Part shown: positions 31,501 to 41,600 of the stretch, one piece after another
Layout of the letters: each line of letters begins with the position of its first letter
How positions within the stretch are numbered: position 1 is the stretch's first letter
From: Undaria pinnatifida
Lineage: Eukaryota > Sar > Phaeophyceae > Laminariales > Alariaceae
DNA length: 64,000 nucleotides
Direction of reading: 5' to 3'
NCBI GenBank assembly: GCA_012845835.1
Contig: JABAKD010000021.1
Location: 13,325,978 to 13,389,977 of the forward strand
Translations under genes and position numbers: made by a program
The notes under the pieces: generated by a model
Databases searched by the model: none
Told to the model about the DNA's origin: nothing
The model's input: the letters and a program-made list of their open reading frames with translations, nothing else

Positions 31501-33912
31501 CACTTGTTGTAAGTATTGAATGTAAAATGCGGTATTTTCTTACCGTCTATGATATTGCATACGGTATCAGATTTTGGATACCATGATGTCAACAACACGT
31601 AGCTGCGTCTTTGTTTGGATCACACCCATTGGGTATGAATGGTCCAAAGTGATATGTTAAGAAATAGGGTTAGGTAATGGGTGTGCGTTGGGTGGTCGTG
31701 TCTATGTGTCGTGGGTTTGGGGTCGGGGCAGTTCGTGTAGCTGCTGGGTGAGGTGTTTTGGGAGAGGATCGTTGGCCGTCTACATGTGAGTTTTAGGTCT
31801 GGCTGGCGAGGAGGTGAGAGTTTTACTCGTCGTAAGTATGGAACGTAAAGTGCGGTATTTTCTTACTGTCTATGTTATTGCATACGGTATCGGATTTTGG
31901 ATACAATGATATCCACAACCCGTAACCAACTGTGACTTTGTTTAGACCACACCCATGGTATGAGAGGTCCTAGGTGATTTGTTAAAGAATAGGGTTATGT
32001 AATGGGTGTCTGTTGGGTGGTCGTGTCTACGTGTCGTGGGTTCGGGGTCGGGGCAGATCGTGTTACTGCTGTGTGAGGTGTTTCGGGAGAGGATCGTTGA
32101 CCGTCTACCAGTGAGTTTTAAACCTGGCTGGCGCGGAGGTGAGATTTTTCACTTGTTGTTAGTATGCAATGTAAAGTGAGGTATTTTCTTACTGTCTATG
32201 TTTTTGCATTCGGTATCGGATTTTGGATACTATGATATCCACAACCCGTAACTGTGACTTTGTTTGGACCACACCCCTGGGTAATAATGGTCCGAGGTGA
32301 TATGTTGACAAATAGGGTTGGGTAATAATGGGTGTATGTTGGTTGGTCGTGCCTATGTGTCGTGGTTTTGAGGTGTGGGCCGTTCGTGTAGCTGCTGTTT
32401 AGGGTGTTTTGGGAGAGGATCGTTGGCCGTCTACCAGTGAGTTTTGTGTCTGGCTGGCGAGGAGGTAAGATTTTTCATTTTTTGTAAGTACGCAACGTAA
32501 AGTGCGGTATTTTCTATCCGTCTGTGATATTGCATACGGTGTCAGATTTTAGATACCATGATATTTTTAACCCGTACCTGTGACTTTTTTTGGATCACAC
32601 CCATTGGGTATGAATAGTCCAAAGTGGAATGGGGTTAGGTAATGGGTGTACGTTGGGTAGTCGTGTCTATGTGTCGTGGTTTTGGGGTCGGGGCAGTTCG
32701 TATAGCTGCTGGGTGAGGTGTTTTAGGAGAGGATAGTTGGCCGCCTACCGGTGAGTTCCAGGTCTGGCTGGCGAGAGGGTGAGATTTTTTACTTGTTGTA
32801 AGTATGGAATGTAAAGTGCGGTATTGTCTTACTGTCTATGTTATTGCATACGGTATCGGATTTTGGATACCATGATATCCACAACCCGTAACCAACTGTG
32901 ACTTTGTTTAGACCACACCCATTGTATGAAAGGTCCTACGTGATATGTTAAGGAATAGGGTTGGGTAATGGGTGTATGTTGGGTGGTCGTGTCTATGTGT
33001 CGTGGGTTTGGGGTCGGGGCAGTTCGTGTAGCTGCTGTGTGAGGTGTTTCGGGAGAGGATCGTTGGCCGTCTACCAGTGAGTTTTAAATCTGGCTGGCGC
33101 GGAGGTGACATTTTTTTACTTTTTGTAAGTATGCAATGTAAAGTGTGGTATTTTCTTACTGTCTATGTTTTTGAATACGGTATCGGATTTTGGACACCAT
33201 GATATCCACCACCCGTAACTGTGACTTTGTTTGGACCCCACCCACTGGGGAATAATGGTCCGAGGTGATATGTTGACGAATAGGGTTGGGTTATAATGGG
33301 TGTATGTAGGTTGGTCGTGCCTATGTGTCGTGGTTTTGAGGTCTGGGCCGTTCGTGTAGCTCCTGTTTAAGGCGTTTTGGGAGAGGATCGTTGGCCGTCT
33401 ACCAGTGAGTTTTGGGTCTGGCTGGCGAGGAGGTAAGATTTTTTACTTGTTGTAAGTATGCGACGCAAAGTGCGGTATTATCTATCCGTCTATGATATTG
33501 CATACGGTGTCAGATTTTATATATCATAATAACCACAACCCGTAACTGTGATTTTGTTTGGATTACACCCATTGGGTATAAATGGTCCGAGATGATATGT
33601 TTAGTAATAGGGTTGGCTAATGGGTGCATGTTTGGTGGTCGTGTCTATGCGTCGTGGATTTGGGGTCGGGGCAGTTTGTGTAGATGCTGTGTGAGGTGTT
33701 TTGGGAGAAGATCGTTGGACGTTTACCAGTGTTTGTTGGGTCTGGCTGGCGAGGAAGTGATATTTTTTACTTGTTGTAAGTATGCAACGTAAAGTGCGGT
33801 ATTTTCATACTGTCTATGTTATTGCATATGGTATCAGATTTTAGATACCATGATATCCACAACCCGTAACTAACTGTGACTTTGTTTGGACCACACCCTT
33901 ATGCGTTAGGTC
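28562..33912. repeat. Satellite, segment B2 (about 16 monomers, with higher-order pattern)
   Basis: Same ~323-bp monomer. Subtypes follow a repeating three-monomer order: (GGATCACACCCATTGG...CCAAAGTG), then (CATTGTATGAAAGGTCC), then (ACTGGGTAATAATGGTCC), e.g. near 31615, 31950, 32265 and again near 32590, 32915, 33235, a higher-order period of about 970 bp. A non-satellite junction segment interrupts a monomer at 30180-30266 and again at 33899, 3719 bp later. Confidence 0.9.
30180..30266. repeat. Junction segment within a monomer, copy without the hAT insertion
   Basis: A monomer breaks off at GGACCACACCC, is followed by TTATGCGTTAGGTCGGAATATC and about 60 further bases, and resumes at ATGATATT. 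The same segment occurs at 33899-33920 plus 35678-35745, where the hAT-like element splits it. GGAATATC at 30194-30201 corresponds to the duplicated target GAAATAT(T/C). Confidence 0.85.
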
Positions 33913-33920
33913 GAAATATT
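33913..33920. repeat. Left 8-bp TSD of the second hAT-like element
   Basis: GAAATATT; compare GAAATATC at 35678-35685 (7 of 8 identical) and the unoccupied GGAATATC at 30194-30201. Confidence 0.8.
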
Positions 33921-33929
33921 CAGGGCTGT

Positions 33930-34170
33930 TCACGGGTCATGACCCGACCCGCGGGTCGGGTCATGGGGGTTTCAAAATCTTTCGGGTCGGGTTGGGTCGG
34001 GCCATCACGTTTTAAAATCTCACGGTTCGGGTCGGGTCGGGTCAAGAGGTTTCCAAAATCTCACGGGTCGGGTCGGGTCGGGTCAAAAGGCTTCAAAATC
34101 TCGCGGGTCGGGTCGGGTCGGGTCAAGAGGTTTTCAAAATCTCGCGGGTCGGGTTGGGTCATGACCCGCG
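33930..34170 (+). repeat. Left subterminal GGGTC repeat array (G4-capable)
   Basis: About five units of ~44 bp, each with three or four GGGTC words and ending AAAATCTCG. Four GGG runs separated by TC fit the canonical G-quadruplex pattern. Confidence 0.9.
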
Positions 34171-34519
34171 AGATACGGGTCACTTCGCGGGTCAAGCCAT
34201 AATGACCCGTGACTTGTTTTGGGCTGACCCGCGGGTCCAACCCGCGGATTTAGCCGGCGGATCCGCCTTTTTTAAACTCACAGGTGAGAGCCACGTTAAG
34301 GCCGTGTAGGCGCCCCGCGGGTCAGGCCCGCGGGTCCGCCAATAAAATACAAACATTTCGGCTTCCTGCCTCCCTCGTGCCGATGCTCCGATCATATGTC
34401 ATCACAGCGTGCAGAACAATCACCAGGCAGTATCCCTAGCCACTCGTAACAAGGCATACAGCAGTGTGACGCGAATCCCGTACCTACTGAAGCCGTAACA
34501 ACAGCAGTAATATTACGGT

Positions 34520-34733
34520 CATACCAGTACGAAAAGTGACCAAACGTAAAAAGGCAAGGAAGGGCAGTCGTCGTCGAAGCAGCAGCAGCAGCAGCTTTGG
34601 CAACAGCAAGTACCAGCAGCAGACCCCGGATTCTCGCGGATCGCATCCCCTGCTGACAGACCCACCGCCCCAGTTGTGGGCTTGCCGCCGGGGGCGGCTC
34701 AGCTAGGCTGCTTGCCGGGGCTGGAGACTGCAC
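34520..34733. repeat. Internal duplication, copy 1
   Basis: Starts CATACCAGTACGAAAAGTG and ends GGAGACTGCAC. It matches 34810-35090 apart from the expanded CAG tract. On the minus strand both copies open a frame beginning MQSP-P-ASSLAEPPP and continuing ASPQLGRW, which looks more conserved than the repeats around it. Confidence 0.8.
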
Positions 34734-34756
34734 AGATAGAAGATAGATACAGCAGT

Positions 34757-34793
<37 letters not shown>

Positions 34794-34795
34794 CT
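34757..34795. repeat. (TAG)n microsatellite
   Basis: About 12 TAG triplets between the two internal duplication copies. Confidence 0.9.
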
Positions 34796-34809
34796 AGCTT
34801 GAGAATTAT

Positions 34810-35090
34810 CATACCAGTACGAAATAAATGTGACCAAACGTGAAAAAGCAAGAAGAAGAGCAGCCGTTGTCGAAGCAGCAGCGGCAGCAAGCAGCAGCAG
34901 CAGCAGCAGCAGCAAGCAGCAGCAGCAGCAGCACAGCAGCAGCAGCACCCTGGCAGCAGCAAGCACCAGCAGCAGCAGACAACGCATCCTCGCGGATCGC
35001 ACCCCCTGCTGACAGATCCACCGCCCCAGTTGTGGGCTTGCTACCGGAGGCGGCTCAGCTAGGCTGCTTGCCGGGGGTGGAGATTGCACT
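34810..35090. repeat. Internal duplication, copy 2, with expanded CAG tract
   Basis: Second copy of 34520-34733. The CAG/AGC-rich stretch at about 34875-34980 makes it longer. Confidence 0.8.
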
Positions 35091-35435
35091 TAAGGTCTTG
35101 TAATTTATAACTAGCTCGCCCGTCGGGTCGCTCGTCGGGTCGACCCGGTGGTCTAACGGTACGGGCATGTCGATGCATGTGGGTTGCGGTTTCTTTCCTA
35201 TTCCTCGCGCGCACACCACATGACATAATCATCATCAGCTGCAAACAATGCCGGTAAAAAACGCAGAGAACACGACATACTGGGAAAAGTACGAGGGGCC
35301 AAGGACCAACCAACCGACCGAGGTATACATGCTTTGACCCGTGACTTTTTTACTTTGACCCGTGAGAAATGTCACGGGTCAATTTCACGTGACCCGCCAG
35401 ACGACCCAAATCTCGCGGGTCACCCGGATTGTCGC

Positions 35436-35665
35436 GGGTCTGGTCGGGTCGGGTCAGGACGATTTCAAACTCTCGCGGGTCGGGTCGGGTCGGGTCAAGA
35501 CATATCGGAAATCTCGCGGGTCGGGTCGGGTCGGGTCAAAACGTCTCGAAAATCTCGCGGGTCGGGTGAGGTCGGGTCAAGACGTCTCGAAAATCTCGCG
35601 GGTCGAGTCGAATCAGCTCTGACCCGACCCAACCCGACCCGACCCGCGAAATTTGACCCGACCCG
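35436..35665 (+). repeat. Right subterminal GGGTC repeat array
   Basis: About four units in the same orientation as the left array (GGGTC on the + strand), then an inverted GACCC cluster at 35620-35665 forming the TIR. Confidence 0.9.
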
Positions 35666-35677
35666 TAAAAAGCCCTG

Positions 35678-38600
35678 GAAATATCGAATGGCCTAGCTCT
35701 TCCAGTTGGGAGTAGTAAAGACCTAACCTCGAGGCTAAAATACGTCTTATGATACTGGATACGGTATCAGATTTCGGATACCTTGATATCCACGAGCCGT
35801 AACTGTCACTTTGTTTGGACCACACCCATTGGGTATGAATGGTCCGAGGTGATACGTTGAGGAATAGGGTTCGGTAGTGCGTGTATGTTGGTTGGTCGTG
35901 TCTATATGTCGTGGGTTTGGGGTCGGGGCAGTTCGTGTAGCTGTTGTTTGAGGTGTTTTGGGAGAGGATCGTTGAGCGTCTACCAGTGAGTTTTAGGTCT
36001 GGCTGGCGCGTAGGTGAGATTTTTCCGTTGTTGTAGATATAGACTAAAATATGCGGTATCTTCTTACCGTCTATGATATTGTAATCAGTGCCAGATTTTA
36101 GATACCTTGATATCCACCAGCCGCAACTGTGACTTTGTTTAGACCACATCCATTGGGTATGAATGGTCCGAGGTGATATGTTGAGGAATAGGGTTTGGTA
36201 GTGGGTGTGTGTTGGCTGGTCGTGTCTATGTGTCGTGGTTTTGGGGTCGGGGCAGGTCGTGTAGCTGCCGTTTGAGATGTTTTGGGAGAGGATCGTTGGC
36301 CGTCTACCAGTGAGTTTCAAGTCCGGCTGGCGCGGGGAAGAGATTTCTCACTTGTTGTAAGTATGGGATGTTGAATGCGGTGTTTTCTTGCCGTCAATGA
36401 TATTGGATTCGGTATCAGATAATAGATACCTTGATATCCATCAGCCGTAATTGTGACTTTGTTTACACCACACCCATTGAGTATGAATGGACCGAAGTGA
36501 TATGTTGAGGAATAGGGTTGGGTAGTAGGTGTATGTTTCTTGGTCGTGTCTAGATGTCGTGGGTTTAGGGTCGGGGCTGTTCGTGTAGCTGCTGTTTGAG
36601 GTGCTTCGGGAGAGGATCGTTGGCCGTCTACTAGTAAGTTTTATATCTTGCTGGCGCGGAGGCGAGATTTTTCACTTGTTGTAAATACAGAATGTAAAAT
36701 GCGGTACCTTTTAACTGTCTATGATATTGGAATCAGTGTCAGATTTTGGATTCCTTGATATCCACAAGCCGTAACTGTGACTTTGTTTGGACCACACCCA
36801 TTGGGTATGAATGGACCGAGGTGATATGTTGAGGAATAGAGTTAAGTGGTGGGTGTGTGTTGGTTGGTCGTGTCTATTTGTCGTGGTTTTGGGGTCGGGG
36901 CAGTTCGTGTAGCTGATGTTTGAGGTGTTTTGGGAGAGGATCTATGGCCCTCTACCAGTGAGTTTCAAGTCTGGCTGGCGCGGGGTTGTGATTTTATACT
37001 TGTTGTAAATATAGAATATATAATGCGGTATGTTCATACCGTCTATGATATAGGAATCGGTATCAGATTTTGGATACCTTGATATCCACCAGCCGTAACT
37101 GTGACTTTGTTTGGACCACACCCATTGGGTATGAATGGACCAAGGTGATATGTTGGGGAATAGGGGTGTATGTTGTTTGGTCGTGTCTATGTGTCGTGGT
37201 TTTGGGGTCGGGGCAGTTCCTGTAGCTGCTGTTTGGGGTGTTTTGGAAGAGCTTCGTTGGCCGTCTACCAGTGAGTTTTATGTCTGGCTGGCGCGGGGGT
37301 GAGATTTTCCACTTGTTGTAAATATAGAATATAGAATGCGGTATCTTCTTACCGTCTATGATATTTGAATCAGTATCAGATTTTGGATACCTTGATATCC
37401 ACCAGCCGTAACTGTGACTTTGTTTGAACCACACCCATTGGGTATGAATGGTCCGAGGTGATATGTTGAGGAATAGGGTTCGGTAGTGGGTGTATGTTGG
37501 TTGGTCCTGTCCATATGTCGTGGGTTCAGGGTCGGGGCAGTGCGTGTAGCTTCTGTTTGAGGTGTTTTGGCAGAGGATCGTTGGTTGTCTACCAGTGAGT
37601 TTCAGGTCTGGCTGGCGCGGGGAAGAAATTTCTCACTTGTTGTAAGTATGGAATGTAAAATGCGCTATTTCTTGCCGTCCATGATATTGGATTCATTGTC
37701 AGATTTTGGATACCTTGATATCTACCAGCTGTAACTGTGACTTTGTTCGGACCACACCTATTGAGTATAAATGGACCGAGGTGATATGTTGAGGAATAGG
37801 GTTGGGTAGTGGGTGTATGTTTGTTGGCCGTGTCTTCAGGTCGTGGGTTTAGGGTCGGGGCTGTTCGTGTAGCTTCGGTTTGAGGTGTTGTGGGAGAGGA
37901 TCGTTGGCCGTCTACCAGTGAGTTTCAGGTCTGGTTGGCGCGGAGGTGAGATTTTTCACTTGTTGTGATTACAAAAAATGAAATGCGGTATTTTTTTGCC
38001 GTCCATGATATTGGATTCGGTATCAGATTTTGGATACCTTGATATCCACTAGCCGTCACTGTCACTTTGTTTGGACTACACCTAATTGGGTATGAATGGA
38101 CCGAGGTGATACGTTGAGGAATAGGGTTTGGTAGGGGGTGCGTGTTGGCTGGTCGTGTCTATGTGTCGTGGCTTTGGGGTCGGGGCAGTTTCTGTAGCTG
38201 CTGTTTGAGGTGTTTTGGGAAAGGATCGTTGCTCGTCTACTAGTGAGTTTTATGTCTGGCTGGCGCGGGGGTGAGATTTTTTACTTGTTGCAAATATAGA
38301 ATATAGAATGCGGTATCTTTTTACCGTCTATGATATTGCATACGGTACCAGATATTGAATACCTTGATATCCACCAGCCGTAACTGTGACTTTGTTTGGT
38401 CCACACTCAGTAGGTATGAATGGTCCGAGGTGATATGTTGAGGAAAAGGGTATGATAGGGGGTGTGTGTTGGCTGGTCGTGTCTATGTGTCGTGTTTTTG
38501 GGGTCGATGTAGTTCGTGTAGCTGCTGTTTGAGGTGTTGTGAGAGAGGTTCGTTTGCTGTCTACCAGTAAGTTTTAGGTCTGGCTGGCCCGGAGGTGATA

Positions 38601-41600
38601 TTTTTCACTTGTTGTAAATATAAAATATATATAAATCGGTATCTGCTTACCGTCTATGATATTGGAATCGGTATCAGATTTTGGATATCTTGATATCCAC
38701 CAGCCGTAACTGTGACTTCGTTTGGACCACACCCATTGGGTATGAATGGAACGAGGTGATATGTCGAGGAATAGTGGGTGTATGTTGGTTGGTCGTGTCT
38801 ATGTGTCGTAAGTTTGAGGTCGGGCCAGGTCGTGTAGCTACTGTGTGAGGTGTTTCGGGAGAGGATCAATGGCCGTCTACCAGTGAGTTTTAGGTATGGC
38901 TGGCGCGGAGTTAAGATTTGTCACTTGTTGTAAGTATGGAATGCAAAATGTGGTATTTTCTTGCCGTCTATGATATTGCATACGGTACCAAATTTTGGAT
39001 ACCTTGATATCCACCAGCCGTCGCTGTCACTTGGTTTGGAGCACACCCATTGGGTATGAATGGTCCGAATTGATATGTTGAGGAATAGGGTTTGGTAGGG
39101 TGTGTGTTGGCTGGTCGTGTCTTAAGTGTCGTGGTTTTGGGGTCGGGGCAGTTCGTGTAGCTGCTGTTCGAGGTGTTTTGGGAGGCGATCGTTGGCCGTC
39201 TACCAGTGAGTTTTATGTCTGGCTGGCGCGGAGGTGAGATTTTTTACTTGTTGTAAATATGGAATATATAATGCGGTATCTTCTTACCGTCTATGATATT
39301 GAAACGGTATCAGATTTTATATACCTTGAAATCCACCAGCCGTGACTGTGACTTGGTTTGGACCACACTCATTGGGTATGAATGGACCGAGGTGATATGT
39401 TAAAAAGTAGGGTTCGGTAGTGGGTGTATGTTTTGTTGTTCGTTTCTATATGTCGTGCGTTCAAGGTCGGGGCAGTTCGTGTAGCTGCTGTTTAAGGTGT
39501 TTTGGGAGAGGATCGTTGGCCGTCTACCAGTGAGTTTTGGGTCTGGCTGGCGCGGGGAAGAGATTTTTCTACTTTTTGTAAGTATGGAATGTAAAATGCG
39601 GTACTTCTTGCCGTCTATGATTATGGCTTCATTGTCAGATTTTGGATACCTTGATATCTACCAGCCGTAACTGTGACTTTGTTTAGACCACACCCATTAA
39701 GTTTAAATGGACTGAGGTGATATGTTGAGGAAAAGGGTTGGGTAGTGGGTGTATGTTTGTTGGCCGTGTCTAGATGTCGTGGGGTTGGGGTCGGGGCCGT
39801 TCGTGTAGCTGCGGTTGGAGGTGTTTTGGGGAAGGATCGTTGTCCGTCCACCAGTGAGTTTTAGGTTTGGTTGGCGCGGAGGTGAGATTTCTCACTTGTT
39901 GTAACTACAAAATGTAAAATGCGGTATTTTTTTGTCGTCTATGATATTGGATTCGGTATCAGATTTTGGATACCTCGATATCCACCAGCCGTCACTGTGA
40001 CCTTGTTTGGACTACACCCATTGGGTATGAATGAACCGAGGTGATATGTTGAGGAATAGGGTTTGGTAGGGTGTGTGTGTTGGCTGGTCGTGTCTATGTG
40101 TCGTGATTTGGGGTTGGGGAAGTTTGTGTATCTGCTGTTTGAGGTGTTTTGGGAGAGGATCGTTGGCCGTCTACCAGTGAGTTTTATGTCTGGCTGGGAC
40201 GGATGTGAGATTTTTCACTTGTTGTAAATATAGAATATGAATTGCGGTATCTTCTAACCGTCTATGATATTGGAATCAGTATCAGACTTTGGATACCTTG
40301 ATATCCACCAGCCGTAACTGTGACTTTGTTTGGACCACACCCAGTAGGTATGAATGGTCCGAGGTGATATGTTGAGGAAAAGGGTATGATAGGGGGTGTG
40401 TGTTGGCTGGTCGTGTCTATGTGTCGTGTTTTGGGGTCGGAGTAGTTCGTGTAGCTGCTGTTTAAGGTGTTGTGAGAGAGGTTCGTTGGCTGTCTACCAG
40501 TAAGTTTTAGGTCTGGCTGGCCCGGAGGTGATATTTTTCACTTTTTGTAAATATAAAATATATATAAATCGATATCTGCTTACCCTCTATGATATTGGAA
40601 TCGGTATCAGATTTTGGATATCTTGATATCCACCAGCCATAACCGTGACTTCTTTTGGACCACACCCATTGGGTATGAATGGTCCGAGGTGATATGTTGA
40701 GAAATAGGGTTCGGTAGGGGGTGTGTGTTGGCTGGTCGTGTCTATGTGTCGTGGTTTTGAGATCGGGGCAGTTCGTGTATCGGCTGTTTAAGGTGTTTTG
40801 GGAGAGGATCGTTGGCCGTCTACCAGCGAGTTTCAGGTCTGGTTGGCGCGGAGGTGATATTTTTCACTTGTTGTAAATATGAAATATATAACGGTATAAT
40901 CTTACCGTCTATGATATTGGAATCGGTATCAGATTTTGGATACCTTGATATCCACCAGCCGTAACTGTGACTTTGTTTTGACCACACCCATTGGGTATGG
41001 ATGGTCCTAGGTGATACGTTGAGAAGTAGGGTTCGGAAGTGGGTGTATGTTGGTTGGTCGTGTCTTTATGTCGTGGGTTTAGGGGCGATGCAGTTCGTGT
41101 AGCTGTTGTTTTAGGTGTTTTGGGAGAGGATCGTTGGCCGTCTACCAATGAGTTTGAGGTCTAGCTGGCGCGGAGGTGAGATTTCCCACCTGTCGTAAAT
41201 ACAAAATGTAAAATGCGGTACTTCCTAGCCGTCTATGATATTTGAATCAGTGTCAGATTTCAGATTCCTTGATATCCACAAGCCGTTACTGTGACTTAGT
41301 TTGGACCACACCCATTGGGTATGAATGGACCGAGGTGATATGTTGAGGAATAGGGTTCGGCAGTGGGTGTATGTTGGTTGGTCGTGTCTATGTGTCGTAG
41401 GTTTGGGGTCGGGGCAGATCGTGTAGCTGCTGTGTGAGGTGTTTCAGGAGAGGATCGTTGGCCGTCTCCCAGCGAGTTTCAGGTCTGGTTGGCTCGGAGG
41501 TGAGATTTCTCACTTGTTGTTGGGATGGAATGTAAAATTGGGCATTTTTTTGCCGTCTATGATATTGGATTCGGTATCAGATTTTTTGGATACCTTGATA

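Larger units (their letters stand above)
33921..35677. mobile_element. Non-autonomous hAT-like transposon with GGGTC-repeat ends (1757 bp)
   Basis: Left end CAGGGCTGTTCACGGGTC; the right end read inversely is CAGGGCTTTTTACGGGTC. An 8-bp target duplication (GAAATATT/GAAATATC) flanks it, and a related unoccupied site exists at 30194-30201. TIR start CAGGG and 8-bp TSD fit hAT. Each end carries a ~240-bp array of roughly 44-bp units, (C)GGGTCGGGTCGGGTCGGGTC plus AAGANGTNTCNAAAATCTCG. The middle holds a diverged direct duplication (34520-34733 and 34810-35090) with CAG/AGC and TAG microsatellites. No transposase is encoded. Confidence 0.85.

Noticed and set aside
34830-35030. Poly-Ser, poly-Ala, poly-Gln and poly-Cys/Leu frames
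   Set aside because: Translations of the CAG/AGC microsatellite in different frames.
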